Counted from the first letter of the stretch, positions 1 through 8,823 are shown. The stretch: DNA of 64,000 nt from Bog-756 sp963812885 (GCA_963812885.1 CAWEWZ010000004.1:1-64000); one strand, 5' to 3'. The notes: generated by a model from the sequence alone, not told the origin. Numbers and translations are program-made.

Positions 1-1
1 C

Positions 2-1132
2 GGGAGGCCCGACGCAGCGGGAACGAACACCGTCATCCTCCGGGTGACCGACGCGCACAACCACACCACCACCCATCGGGTGACCATCTCCATCGTGGGC
101 GCACCGGTGGTGACGGGAGACCGGTCGATCACCGACAACGTCGGCGTGGCCGTGGAAGGCCGGCTGGCCGTCCTCGGTGGGACCGGCCCCTACCGGTGGT
201 CTACTCCCCGTGGGGCGCTTCCCACCGGGGTGGAGCTCTCTCCGCACGGGAAGCTCAGCGGGATCCCGACCGACGAGGGGACGTTCCGGGTGACCGTCAC
301 CGTCACCGACGCCCGGGGCCGGACGGGCCAGGCCCAGCTGACCCTGGTCATCCTGCCCGACGGTCTCAACTCGAGGCTCATCGCCGTCACCCCCGACGGG
401 CGCGGCTACTGGATCTCCTCGGCCGCCGGCCGGGTCACCGCATTCGGCTCGGCCCGGTCCTACGGGACCCTGGCCGGGAAGCAGCTGTCGGCGCCCATCG
501 CCGGCATCGCCGCCACCCCGGACGGGCGCGGCTACTGGTTGGACGCCTCCGACGGCGGGGTGTTCGCCTTCGGCGACGCCCACTACTTCGGGTCGCAGGG
601 GGGTCATCCCCTCAACAAGCCGGTCGTGGGCATGGCCGCCACCCCGGACGGCCGCGGCTACTGGCTGGTCGCCTCCGACGGCGGCATCTTCTGCTTCGGC
701 GATGCGGGGTTCCACGGTTCGACCGGGGCCATCCACCTCAACAAGCCGATGGTGGGCATGGCCGCCACCCCGGACGGGCACGGGTACTGGTTGGTCGCCT
801 CCGACGGCGGCGTGTTCTCGTTCGGCAACGCCCAGTTTCACGGTTCGACCGGGGCCATCCACATCAACGAGCCGGTCGTGGGCATGGCCGCCACCCCCGA
901 CGGCCGCGGCTACTGGCTGGTCGCCTCCGACGGCGGCATCTTCTGTTTCGGCGACGCCAGGTTCTTCGGATCCGAAGGTGGCCATCCGCTCAACGCCCCG
1001 GTCGAGGGCATCGAGGCGACACCCGACGGCCGCGGCTACTGGATGGTCGCCGCCGACGGTGGGGTCTTCAGTTTCGGGAACGCCGGGTTCATGGGCTCGT
1101 ACCCTCAGGTGGCGGCCGGCGAGCACGACTGA
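2..1132 (+). CDS. Secreted repeat protein, 3' part (Ig/PIG-like domain plus six 'GYW' repeats)
   Basis: The gene is cut by the left edge; its frame is open from base 2 (376 residues visible) and the GTG at 44 is probably internal. The first ~120 residues look like a putative-Ig (He_PIG type) domain, with 'GVELSPHGKLSGIP' and 'VTVTDARGRTG'. Six repeats of about 42 residues follow, each reading roughly GYWLVASDGGxFxFGDAxFxGS then a short PVVGMAATPDG turn. This repeat recurs in many Acidimicrobiia surface proteins; a beta-propeller-like fold is my inference. The N-terminus with any signal peptide lies outside the window. The same repeat family returns at 21.1 kb. Confidence 0.8.
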   Translation, partial: GRPDAAGTNTVILRVTDAHNHTTTHRVTISIVGAPVVTGDRSITDNVGVAVEGRLAVLGGTGPYRWSTPRGALPTGVELSPHGKLSGIPTDEGTFRVTVTVTDARGRTGQAQLTLVILPDGLNSRLIAVTPDGRGYWISSAAGRVTAFGSARSYGTLAGKQLSAPIAGIAATPDGRGYWLDASDGGVFAFGDAHYFGSQGGHPLNKPVVGMAATPDGRGYWLVASDGGIFCFGDAGFHGSTGAIHLNKPMVGMAATPDGHGYWLVASDGGVFSFGNAQFHGSTGAIHINEPVVGMAATPDGRGYWLVASDGGIFCFGDARFFGSEGGHPLNAPVEGIEATPDGRGYWMVAADGGVFSFGNAGFMGSYPQVAAGEHD

Positions 1133-1153
1133 ACCTGCTCGGCCCCCCCTCCC

Positions 1154-1564
1154 TCAGAGCGAACGGGGTCTGACCTCGGTCCCCATCCCCGCGGTGACGA
1201 ACACCACCGTGGCCGAACCGGAGACATCGGCGGTGTGCCACACGCCGGGCGGGTTGATGACCGCGTCCCCGGACCGGATGGTGACCTGGTGGACCCGGCC
1301 GTCGATCTCCTGGTGAAGGGTGATGGCCCCTTCGGTGCACAGCACCAGCTCCTCTCCGTGCGGGTGCACCTCCCACGAGTCCCACGGCCCGGTGAAGGTG
1401 TGGATGGTGACCAGCCGTCCCTCGGCCCCGTCGGCCTGGTTGAGGATGGCGTAGCGCTCGTACCAGGCCGGTTCGCCGGTGAAGGATTCCTGGGGGACGA
1501 CGGTGGCTCCCAGACCCAGGTGCACCGGGGTGTCGGCGAGGCGAAAGGCGGGCTTGTCGCTCAC
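1154..1564 (-). CDS. Cupin-domain protein
   Basis: A 136-residue single-cupin protein. The metal-site signature is visible: 'SWEVHPHGEELVLCTEG' (His, His, Glu), with a later His in 'PPGVWHTADV'. The GTG at 1564 is chosen because the cupin fold begins right after it ('SDKPAFRLADTPVHLG'); the open frame continues upstream but only as antisense-like sequence. It is the last gene of the minus-strand catabolic operon, 32 bases after the Gfo/Idh gene. Cupins in such operons are often sugar or ketoacid isomerases or small dioxygenases; the substrate cannot be told from sequence. Confidence 0.8.
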   Translation of the reverse strand: MSDKPAFRLADTPVHLGLGATVVPQESFTGEPAWYERYAILNQADGAEGRLVTIHTFTGPWDSWEVHPHGEELVLCTEGAITLHQEIDGRVHQVTIRSGDAVINPPGVWHTADVSGSATVVFVTAGMGTEVRPRSL

Positions 1565-1596
1565 GTCCCGGAGTCTGTCACAGCCGTCCGGACGGA

Positions 1597-2688
1597 TCAG
1601 GGGAGCCCGTCGTCCACCGTCACGGTGATGCCCTCGGTGGACGAACGGCGGATGGCATCGAGCACGGCGATGTCCCGCACCCCGTCGACGAAGGTACCGG
1701 CCGCCGGACCGACCGGATCGGGCCGGCCCTCGATGCGGCACCGGAACACCTCGGCCAGCCGGGTGTAGGGGGCGAAGTCCATGCCGTGGGAGATCATCCG
1801 TCCGTAGGCGGTGGTGACCAGACCGTCGGGGAGGGGAGGGCCGCTCCCGGTGGGCAGGTCGTCGGGGACGGGCAGGGTGCGGGTCCCGTTGCCGTCGGCC
1901 ACCTTCACGGTGGCACCCACCCCCTCGATCCACGCCGTCCCTGCCGACCCCACCACCCGGGTGATCACGATGGGAGGGCCCCAGTCCCCCGAGGTGCTCT
2001 GGAGCACGCCGACCGCACCCGAGCGCATCGTGAAGTGGACCAGGAAGGCGTCGTCGGCGCTCATCCCCCGCTCGGCGATCTGGGGCAGGGAGGCGCTCAC
2101 CGATTCGAATTCGCCCAGCGTCACCCGGACCTGGTCGATGATCTGGGACCCGTGGGCGGCCATCCAGCCGCCGCCCTGGCCGGCATCGGCCCACCACTCG
2201 GGGACCTCGGCCGAAGGGTCGGCCAGCAAGGGGACGTGGAGGATGACCGTGGCCATCCGGGGCTCGCCGATCTCGCCCCCCTGCACGGCCCGGGCCAGGA
2301 GGGCCTGGCCCGCGTCCCAACGGAACTCGCACCCGAGCAGGTGGACGATGCCCGCCTCCTCGGCCGCGGCCAGGACGGTCCGGCCCTCGGCGGCGTGGCG
2401 GGCGAAGGGCTTCTCGCACAGCACGTGCTTGCCGGCGGCGATGGCGGCCAGGGCGATGGGCGCGTGGGTGTGGGGCGGGGTGGCGACGGTGACGGCGTCG
2501 ACGCCGTCGAGGCCGATGGCCTCCTCCACCGAGGTGAGGGCCCGGGGTATGTCGAACATGTCGGCCCGGGCCGCCGTCCTGTCCGGGTCGCGGCCGACCA
2601 GGGCCACCACCTCGAACCCGGCGGCCCGCAGGGCGGGCACGTGGGTGACGCAGCCGAACCCGGTGCCGAACACGACCACGCCGGTCAT
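1597..2688 (-). CDS. Gfo/Idh/MocA family oxidoreductase
   Basis: 363 residues, normal for the family. The N-terminal Rossmann motif is 'VVVFGTGFGCVTHVPAL', followed by the family hallmark 'CEKPFA' (catalytic Lys of the EKP motif) near residue 95. The C-terminal half is the alpha/beta substrate domain with 'GGWMAAHGSQIIDQVR'. These enzymes oxidise or reduce sugars, inositols and related polyols with NAD(P). The ATG start overlaps the stop of the upstream TIM-barrel gene by 4 bases (ATGA), so the two are probably translationally coupled. Its place in the operon suggests it acts on a polyhydroxylated or alpha-hydroxy substrate. The exact substrate is unknown. Confidence 0.87.
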   Translation of the reverse strand: MTGVVVFGTGFGCVTHVPALRAAGFEVVALVGRDPDRTAARADMFDIPRALTSVEEAIGLDGVDAVTVATPPHTHAPIALAAIAAGKHVLCEKPFARHAAEGRTVLAAAEEAGIVHLLGCEFRWDAGQALLARAVQGGEIGEPRMATVILHVPLLADPSAEVPEWWADAGQGGGWMAAHGSQIIDQVRVTLGEFESVSASLPQIAERGMSADDAFLVHFTMRSGAVGVLQSTSGDWGPPIVITRVVGSAGTAWIEGVGATVKVADGNGTRTLPVPDDLPTGSGPPLPDGLVTTAYGRMISHGMDFAPYTRLAEVFRCRIEGRPDPVGPAAGTFVDGVRDIAVLDAIRRSSTEGITVTVDDGLP

Positions 2689-3536
2689 CGGGCGGCGTCC
2701 AGCACGGTGCGGGTGGCTCGGGCGGCGAGCAGCGCGGCCTCGTCGGCCGGGCGGGACTGGAGCTCGTCGCTGAACACCTCCACCCCGAGCGGGGCGGCGG
2801 TCCCGGTGTCGGCCAGCGTCCGGATCAGCCCGACCAGGTCGAACTCGCCCTCGCCGGGGAGGGCCCGATGGTGGAGGGTGGCCTCCACCAGGTTGTCCTC
2901 GGGCGCGGCAGGGCCGTCGTCGAGCTGGATCCCGAGGATCAGCTCGCCGGGAACGGTGGCCAGGTCGGCCAGGTCGGTGCCCGATCGCACCAGGTGCCAG
3001 GCGTCGACATTGATCCCGCCGTTGGCCGCACCGGCCTTGGTCACGACATCCAGCGCCGTGGCCAGGTCGGGGATCTTCGACCACGGGAGCCACTCGAGGT
3101 GGACCAGGAGCCCGTGCTCGGCGGCCCGGGCACACAGCCCGGCGAAGGCTTCGGCGGCATCGTCCACCGCCCAGGTCCCGCCGAAGACGTCGACGGCGTT
3201 GACCGAGCGTCCACCCACCGCGTCGGCCACCGCGAACAGCTCGGCCTCGCCGAAGCGGAAGACGTCCTCACTGTCGTGCCGCGGGTCGATGTGGATGTCG
3301 GCCGCCCCCGGCAGCCACCACCAGGCCGGGTCGAGCTCGGCCACGGCCAGTCCGTGGTCGTCGAGCATCGAGCGGAGGTCGGCATCGCTCAGTCCCTCGG
3401 CCCGGGCGGCGGCGTAGTCGCGGCCCCACAGCGAAACGGCGGCGAAGCCGGCGCCCGATGCCGCGGCCAGCCGCTCGGCGAAGGTCACCTGCCGGGGCAG
3501 CGTGCCCGAGCACAGCACCAGGTCGTCGGGTCCCAT
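2685..3536 (-). CDS. Sugar phosphate isomerase/epimerase-like TIM-barrel protein
   Basis: 283 residues of the AP-endonuclease-2 / xylose-isomerase-like TIM-barrel family. Candidate metal ligands are visible: Glu in 'VHLEWLPWS', Asp and His in 'INVDAWHLVRSG', Asp in 'LGIQLDDGP', and a late Glu in 'LGVEVFSDEL'. Such proteins isomerise or epimerise sugars and keto-acids using a divalent metal. The ATG at 3536 shares a base with the stop of the dehydrogenase gene upstream (TGATG), and the stop overlaps the next ATG by 4 bases. It thus sits mid-operon. Family is clear; substrate is not. Confidence 0.82.
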   Translation of the reverse strand: MGPDDLVLCSGTLPRQVTFAERLAAASGAGFAAVSLWGRDYAAARAEGLSDADLRSMLDDHGLAVAELDPAWWWLPGAADIHIDPRHDSEDVFRFGEAELFAVADAVGGRSVNAVDVFGGTWAVDDAAEAFAGLCARAAEHGLLVHLEWLPWSKIPDLATALDVVTKAGAANGGINVDAWHLVRSGTDLADLATVPGELILGIQLDDGPAAPEDNLVEATLHHRALPGEGEFDLVGLIRTLADTGTAAPLGVEVFSDELQSRPADEAALLAARATRTVLDAAR

Positions 3537-4506
3537 CAGTAGCCGGCCTCCTTGTCGACGGTCCCGAGCAGCTGGCGTCCCTCCCGGTAGCGGGCCAGGT
3601 TCTCGGTGAAACAGGTCGATGGTGCGGACCGCGGTGCGCGGTGACGACCACGAGATGTGCGGGGACAGCCGGACCGACGGATGCCGGTAGAGGGGGTGGC
3701 CGTCGGGGAGCGGCTCGGGGTCGACGACGTCGAGCGAAGCCATGGCCACCCGACCGTCGTCGAGGGCCCGGATCAGGGCGTCCTGGTCGATCAGCGAGCC
3801 ACGGGCCACGTTGACCAGGTGGACGCCGGGCTTGACGGCGGCGAAGGCGGCCTCGTCGAGGAGGTGGCGGGTGGCCGGGGTGGCCGGCGCCGCCACCACC
3901 AGGTGGTCGGACCGGCCGATCAGGGTGGGGAGGTCGGGGCAGAGGGCGACCCCGTCGACCGTCGGCGGGCCCGGCCGCCGGCGGGTGCCGATCACCTCCA
4001 TCGAGAAGGCCAGGGCCCGTCGGGCCACCTCGGAGCCGATGGCCCCGAGTCCGATGATGCCCAGGGTGCGCCCCTCGAGCCCGCCGAGCTGGGCGGTGTT
4101 CCACGTGGCCACCGGTTCGGTGATCCACGACCCGGGCAGCTGCTTCTCGAAGGCCAGCATGGTGGCCAGGACGAACTCGGCGATGGCCGGACCGCCCGGC
4201 CCCCCGCGAACAGGTGAGCAGGCGGTCGCCGAGGGCGTCGAAGGGGAACCCGTCGGCGCCGGCCCCGAGGATGTGGACCCAACGGATCCGCGGCCCGAGG
4301 GCACCGACCAGGGCGGGGGCGTCGTCGAGCAGGGTGACCAGGACGTCGGCCTCGGCCTCGGCCTCGGCCTCCGGGCTCCCGGCGGCCACCACCCGGATAT
4401 CGGGGAGCGCCCCCTGCAGTGCCTGGACCACGAACTCGCCGAACCGGCCGCCGTTCACGGCCACGGTTCCCCCCTTCAGCGGTCCGTTGCCCACTGGTTC
4501 GCTCAC
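3536..4506 (-). CDS. D-isomer-specific 2-hydroxyacid dehydrogenase (two frame breaks)
   Basis: Together the frames encode a protein of about 322 residues that interconverts 2-hydroxyacids and 2-oxoacids with NAD(P)H. The NAD motif is 'GIIGLGAIGSEVARRA'; the catalytic Arg, Glu and His are in 'NVARGSLID', 'DVVDPEPLPDG' and 'LSPHISW'. The N-terminus (GTG at 4506, overlapping the upstream stop as GTGA) is in one frame, the core in a second and the last 22 residues in a third. The breaks are one extra base in the C6 run 4200-4205 and one in the A run 3609-3611. Removing both restores an intact enzyme ending just at the next ATG. A reductase of 2-oxoacids next to a 2-oxoacid oxidoreductase points to shared substrates. 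Confidence 0.82.
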
Positions 4507-5291
4507 TGCTCCACGACGTCCTTCAGGACCCCGGGGGTGTGCACGGTGGCCAGGTTGTCCCCGAGGTAGGCCGGAGCCTCCTCGGTTTCGACGAACCAGC
4601 CGGTCGGGCACATGGTGAGGATCTCGACGAACGAGAACCCGGCCCGGCGCGCCTGCACGTCGAGGGCGCGCAGCAGCATCTTCTTGGTCCGGGCCACGTT
4701 GCCGGCACTGTTGACCAGTCCGCGGGCCACGAAGGCGGCGCCGTCGATCTGGGCCAACAGCGAGCTCAACAGGATGGGTCGGCCGTGGCGGGCCGGGTCA
4801 CGACCCTCGAGACTGGTCTTGGTCCGCTGCCCGAGGACGGTGGTCGCCGACATGTGGCCACCGGTCTCTCCGAACACTCCGTTGTTGAGCATGATGCAGG
4901 TCACGTTCTCACCCCGGGCCGCGGTGTGCAGGACCTCCTGGAGGCCCTCGCTCACCATGTCGCCGTCACCCTGCACGGTGAACACGATCGACTCGGGCCG
5001 GGCCCGCTTGACTCCGGTGGCCACCGAGGGCGCCCGCCCGTGCAGGGCCTGGAGCACCTCCACGTCGAGGTTGTTGGAGAAGGCGGTGTAGCAGCCGATG
5101 CCGAAGACGGCGATGGCCCGCGGCACGAGACCGAGCTCGTCGATCGCCTCCAGCGCACAGCGCATGGCCACCGGCTCGCCGCACCCCGGGCAGAGATGGT
5201 GGGCACCCACGTCGATGAGGGCGGGGACGAAGTCGTCGACCAGGTGGGCGGGATCCGATGGCGGCCGGTCGGTGGGCACGAACCCGGTCAC
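4503..5291 (-). CDS. 2-oxoacid:ferredoxin oxidoreductase, beta (TPP-binding) subunit
   Basis: 262 residues. It carries the beta-subunit hallmark 'LCPGCGEP' near the N-terminus and the thiamine diphosphate/Mg site 'VQGDGDMVSEGLQEV' through 'IMLNNGVFGETGG' (GDG...NN). The sequence looks closest to the 2-ketoisovalerate/2-oxoglutarate type, in which TPP decarboxylates a 2-oxoacid and passes electrons through FeS clusters to ferredoxin, giving acyl-CoA. The ATG overlaps the alpha-subunit stop by 4 bases. With gamma, ferredoxin and alpha genes just upstream, all four subunits of a heterotetrameric enzyme are present in the order gamma-delta-alpha-beta. Confidence 0.9.
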   Translation of the reverse strand: MTGFVPTDRPPSDPAHLVDDFVPALIDVGAHHLCPGCGEPVAMRCALEAIDELGLVPRAIAVFGIGCYTAFSNNLDVEVLQALHGRAPSVATGVKRARPESIVFTVQGDGDMVSEGLQEVLHTAARGENVTCIMLNNGVFGETGGHMSATTVLGQRTKTSLEGRDPARHGRPILLSSLLAQIDGAAFVARGLVNSAGNVARTKKMLLRALDVQARRAGFSFVEILTMCPTGWFVETEEAPAYLGDNLATVHTPGVLKDVVEQ

Positions 5292-6371
5292 ATCGCCACC
5301 ACCTGTTCGATCCGTTGACGGATCACCGAGACGTCGAGGTCGGGGGCGATGCCGAAGCCGGAGCTGTCCAGGCTGAGCCCGCCGATGAAGTGCACCGGCG
5401 CCCGGCCCAGCACGGCCAGGCGCACGTCGTCGATCATCTGCCCCTGGTTGTTCTCGTAGACGGCCACTGCCTTGGCCCCCTCCGCCGCCCGGGCCACGGT
5501 GTCGGACGGGAAGGGGAACAGGGTGATCGGTCGGACGCAGCCGACCCGCACCCCGTCGGCCCGGAGCTGGCGCACGGCGGCCTGCACGTAGCGGGCCGGG
5601 GTGCCGAAGGCCACCACCACGACGTCGGCGTCATCGGTGCCGATCGACTCGGCCAGCGGCTCGACCTGGGCGGCCATGGCCGCGGTGTGGGCGGCACAGG
5701 CCGCGTAGTGGACCGACAGGTCGTAGCCGACGTCGTCGCGTTGCTTGGCGCTGCCGAGGAACGAGACCAACTTGGCCCGCCCCGAACCGCCGCTCGATCC
5801 GTCGAGCGCCCACTCGGGGACGGGCCGCTCGACCGGCAGGGGGGATGACCACCGACCGGGCGGTGTGGGCCAGGTAGTAGTCGCCCATGACCAGCACCGG
5901 GTTGCGCCACTCCTCGGCCAGGTCGAAGGCCAGGACCATCAGATCGACGGCCTCGGCCGAGTCCACCGGGGCCAGCACCAGGTGGCGGTAGTCGCCATGC
6001 CCGCCTCCGCGGGTGGCCTGGTAGTAGTCGCCCTGGGCCCGGGCCATGTCGAGGACGACCAGGGGCAGGCGGGCCAGGGTGATCTCGGCCAACGACTCCT
6101 GCATCAGGGACAGCCCCTGCCCGGTCGAACCGGTGGCCGCCGGCGTGCCGGTGGCCGCGGCACCCCAGGCCATGCCCACCGCCTCGAGTTCGCTCTCCGC
6201 GTTCATGCACACGCCGCCGACGCCCGGGAGAAGTCGGGCCATGTGCTCGAGGACTTCGGTGAACGGAGTCATCGGGTAGCCGGCGAAGAAGCGGCACCCG
6301 GCGGCGATCATGGCCTCGGCGATGGCCTCGCTGCCGGCCAGCAGCCGTCGGTCCGTGGTGGCCGTGGTCAC
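5288..6371 (-). CDS. 2-oxoacid:ferredoxin oxidoreductase, alpha subunit (one frame break)
   Basis: About 360 residues once repaired. The N-terminal part has the alpha-subunit signature 'FFAGYPMTPFTEVLEHMA' and 'MNAESELEAVGMAWGA'; the C-terminal part has 'RPITLFPFPSDTV' and 'VAVYENNQGQMIDDVRL'. The two halves lie in different frames, joined by one extra base in the G6 run at 5839-5844. Removing it reads smoothly from 'ARSVVIP' into 'LPVERPVPEWALDG'. GTG at 6371 overlaps the ferredoxin stop (GTGA). This subunit provides part of the TPP/substrate site of the heterotetramer. Confidence 0.87.
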
Positions 6372-6628
6372 GTCTGACCGCCGGCCTGGGTCCGCGGCGT
6401 CTCGTACTTGTAGACCTGGAAGACGAAATCGGGACAGATCTGCGAACAGGCCCGGCATCCGGTGCACCCGGGGAGCAGCCGGGGATAGCGGTAGCCCCGG
6501 CTGTTGGTCTCGTGCTCGGTCATCACCAGCACGCCGGGCGGGCAGCTGTCGACGCAGAGGTCGCATCCCTTGCACGCCTCCACGTCGATGACCAGTGTGC
6601 CCCGGCTCACCACCGGCGGGGAGCTCAT
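6368..6628 (-). CDS. 2x[4Fe-4S] ferredoxin, delta subunit of the 2-oxoacid oxidoreductase
   Basis: 86 residues with two classical cluster motifs, 'CKGCDLCVDSCPP' and 'CTGCRACSQICPD', each CxxCxxCxxxCP. It is the electron-transfer subunit that takes electrons from the TPP centre. Start ATG at 6628 overlaps the gamma stop by 4 bases and the stop overlaps the alpha GTG. It lies inside the gamma-delta-alpha-beta gene order typical of four-subunit enzymes, so it is the delta subunit rather than a free ferredoxin. Confidence 0.9.
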   Translation of the reverse strand: MSSPPVVSRGTLVIDVEACKGCDLCVDSCPPGVLVMTEHETNSRGYRYPRLLPGCTGCRACSQICPDFVFQVYKYETPRTQAGGQT

Positions 6629-7203
6629 GCCGTCACCGCCGGCTGGGGCCACGCCGGGACGCTGAGCGTGACCGACCCGAATCCGGCCCGGAGGGCCTCG
6701 TCGTTGAGGGTCGCATGCTGGGTCCGGTAGGAGGGCAGCGATGCCCGGGAGGCGGCCGCCAGGGATGCCAACCCGACCAGTCCGGTGGCCGCGGCGTAGG
6801 CCCCGACCATGACCATCGAGGCGGCCATGGCGCTCCCGAGGGTGAGGGCGATGTCGTTGGCCGGGACCTCGACCACCGTGCATCCCCGGGCCACCTCGGG
6901 CCGGTCGACCACGCTGGTGTTGACGAACAGCACACCGTGGGGTTCGAGCCGGCCCAGTACCGGGGCGGCGTGCTCGTGGTGCATGAGGACGGCCGACCAG
7001 GTCGAGGCCACGGTGGGCGGGGACTCGACCGATCCGTCGGAGACCACCACGGTCGACTCGGTGGCGCCGCCCCGCATCATGCCGCCATAGCTCCCGAAGA
7101 CCTGGACATCACGTCCCTCGAGCAGGGCCGCCCGGGCCACCACGGCCGCGGCCAGCTGCACCCCCTGCCCCCCGATGCCGGTCATGATCAGCTGGCGATC
7201 CAC
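6625..7203 (-). CDS. 2-oxoacid:acceptor oxidoreductase, gamma subunit
   Basis: 192 residues, with the gamma-domain opening 'IMTGIGGQGVQLAAAVVARA' and 'FGSYGGMMRGGATESTVVVS', which in known enzymes binds coenzyme A. The GTG start at 7203 lies only a few bases downstream of a good promoter (-35 7236-7241, -10 7213-7218), so the mRNA may be leaderless. It is the first of eight minus-strand genes joined mostly by 4-base overlaps, ending at 1154. The operator palindrome over the promoter implies control by the TetR at 8824. Confidence 0.9.
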   Translation of the reverse strand: MDRQLIMTGIGGQGVQLAAAVVARAALLEGRDVQVFGSYGGMMRGGATESTVVVSDGSVESPPTVASTWSAVLMHHEHAAPVLGRLEPHGVLFVNTSVVDRPEVARGCTVVEVPANDIALTLGSAMAASMVMVGAYAAATGLVGLASLAAASRASLPSYRTQHATLNDEALRAGFGSVTLSVPAWPQPAVTA

Positions 7204-7212
7204 AGAGCAGCG

Positions 7213-7241
7213 ATCCTAACCAGTCAGAACACTGTTCTCAA
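7213..7241 (-). promoter_or_regulatory. Promoter of the 2-oxoacid oxidoreductase operon
   Basis: On the minus strand, -35 TTGAGA (7236-7241) and -10 TAGGAT (7213-7218) are separated by exactly 17 bases. The expected start point, near 7205, is next to the GTG start at 7203, which suggests leaderless translation. The operator palindrome at 7226-7238 sits in the spacer and touches the -35. Confidence 0.6.
7226..7238. promoter_or_regulatory. TetR-type operator, copy 1
   Basis: AGAACA-C-TGTTCT, a perfect 6-1-6 inverted repeat, flanked by outer arms CCAGT (7220-7224) and ACTGG (7241-7245). It overlaps the operon promoter, as expected for a repressor site. A second copy with one mismatch lies at 8749-8761 in the promoter of the TetR gene. 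Confidence 0.6.
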
Positions 7242-7259
7242 CTGGCGCCGGCGACAGTC

Positions 7260-8717
7260 TCAGCCGACCCGGAGGCGGTCGACCAGCAGGCGCCGCTGGA
7301 CCTGACCGGTCGAGGGGGTCCGGGGCAGGGCGTCGACCACCCGCACCTCCCGCGGGTGCTTGAAGGCGGCCAGCCGTCCGGCGCACAGCGCCCGCAGCTC
7401 GTCGACCGTCGGTGCCTCCCGGCCGGGCGCCACCACCACCACGGCGCACACCACCTCGCCCCAGGCCGAGCCGGGGAGGCCGACCACCGCCACCTGGTCG
7501 ACGGAGGGATGGGCGGCGAGCACGGCCTCGACCTCGGCGGGCATGACCGCTTCCCCGCCGGTGCGGACCAGGTCACCGGTACGCCCGGTGATCCGGAAGA
7601 ACCCGTCCTCGTCCCGGTCGGCGACGTCGCCGGTGCGGTACCAGCCGTCGACCAGGCACGCGGCGGTGGCGTCCGGATCGTCGAGGTAGCCATCGAACAG
7701 GAACGGGCTCCGGACCCAGAGCTCCCCGTCCCCGTCCCGCCGGACCCGTACCCCGGGGACGGCCACTCCGCAGCTCCCCGGCTTCCGCCCGATGTCGCGG
7801 TGTTCGAGACAGGTCACCCCTCCGGCCTCGGTGGAGCCGTAGAACACCCGGAGCTGGGCGGCGGGGAGCATCGCCCCGATGGCGGCGAGCAGCTCGGGCG
7901 GTGTGGCCGAGGTCCCGGTATCGGCGAAGCGGAGGGTGGCCAGCTGGGCCGCCCCCGTAGGCCCGGCGTGATCGATGATCCGCTGCCAGACGGCGGGGAT
8001 GGCGTTCAGGCGGGTGGCGCCGTGGCGGTCCACCGCCGCACAGATCTCCTCGGCCCCGGCCGATTCGAGCAGGACGACGGCGTCACGGGCCTGCCACTGC
8101 TGGAGGGCGATGGTCCAGGCTCCCATGTGGAAGAGCGGGTAGGGGCACACCATGGCCCCGCGCCGCTCGGGCAGGGCCCCCGGGTTCGAACGCAGATGGT
8201 TGGTCCGGTGGGAGAGGATCGCCCCCTTGGGCCGGCCCGTGCTCCCGCTGGTGAAGAAGACGACGTGGGGGTCGCCCTCGGCCACCGGATCGCCCTGGTA
8301 CGGGTGGTCGGCCCGGCCGTGGGCCAGCTCGCCCAGCTCGTGGAGCGTGGTGTGGGCGGCGGCGCCGGGCGGCATCTCCGGTCCGGTGTCGGTGACCACC
8401 AGGTCGGGATGGCCGATGGCGAAGATATCGGCGGCCTCACCCCCGCCCAGGAGCCCGTTGACCGGTATGAAGACCGCGCCCAGCTTGGCCAGTGCGGCGA
8501 AGAGGGGGGCGGCGTCGAGGGTGGTCACCGACCACAGCGCCACCCGGGAGTGGCGTCGGATGCCGAGCGACTCGAGGGCCCGGGCCATCTGGTTGGCCCG
8601 GGCGTCGAGGGTACCGAAGGTGAGCGAGCGGTCTCCCAGGCTGACGGCGGTGCGGTCGGGTACCGATTCCGCCGCGGTGGCGAACACGTCGCCGATCAGC
8701 AGTCCGTCCGCTCGCAT
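7260..8717 (-). CDS. Acyl-CoA synthetase / AMP-dependent ligase (catalytic Lys replaced)
   Basis: 485 residues of the adenylate-forming (ANL) superfamily, which activates carboxylic acids with ATP and CoA. The P-loop is 'FFTSGSTGRPKGA' near residue 155; further motifs are 'YGSTEAGG', 'GWYRTGDVADRDEDGFF' and the hinge 'RITGRTGDLVRTGGE'. The C-terminal A10 motif reads 'LPRTPSTGQVQRRLL': the invariant catalytic lysine of TGK is Gln (codon CAG). The ATG at 8717 is preceded by GGTGGAG; longer upstream starts lie in promoter DNA. It is divergent from the TetR gene, with the operator between them, so it likely belongs to the same regulon as the 2-oxoacid oxidoreductase. Confidence 0.87.
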   Translation of the reverse strand: MRADGLLIGDVFATAAESVPDRTAVSLGDRSLTFGTLDARANQMARALESLGIRRHSRVALWSVTTLDAAPLFAALAKLGAVFIPVNGLLGGGEAADIFAIGHPDLVVTDTGPEMPPGAAAHTTLHELGELAHGRADHPYQGDPVAEGDPHVVFFTSGSTGRPKGAILSHRTNHLRSNPGALPERRGAMVCPYPLFHMGAWTIALQQWQARDAVVLLESAGAEEICAAVDRHGATRLNAIPAVWQRIIDHAGPTGAAQLATLRFADTGTSATPPELLAAIGAMLPAAQLRVFYGSTEAGGVTCLEHRDIGRKPGSCGVAVPGVRVRRDGDGELWVRSPFLFDGYLDDPDATAACLVDGWYRTGDVADRDEDGFFRITGRTGDLVRTGGEAVMPAEVEAVLAAHPSVDQVAVVGLPGSAWGEVVCAVVVVAPGREAPTVDELRALCAGRLAAFKHPREVRVVDALPRTPSTGQVQRRLLVDRLRVG

Positions 8718-8738
8718 CGTCCAGTCACTCCACCGTTC

Positions 8739-8767
8739 TTGCCTCGTGAGAACACTGATCTTAGAGT
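8739..8767 (+). promoter_or_regulatory. Promoter and operator copy 2 for the TetR gene
   Basis: -35 TTGCCT (8739-8744) and -10 TAGAGT (8762-8767) have a 17-base spacer. The spacer holds AGAACA-C-TGATCT (8749-8761), which matches the perfect palindrome at 7226-7238 except for one base. The arrangement fits autorepression of the TetR gene at 8824 and perhaps control of the divergent acyl-CoA synthetase. Confidence 0.55.
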
Positions 8768-8823
8768 GGGAAGCTGGGCGGCAGCGAGAACCGTTGCCGA
8801 TCCACCCGGCCGCGAGGAGCCCG

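Noticed and set aside
1786..3417. A 543-codon plus-strand open frame antisense to the Gfo/Idh and TIM-barrel genes
   Set aside because: Low-complexity shadow composition and no recognisable motif; the opposite strand holds conserved genes with overlapping starts and stops.
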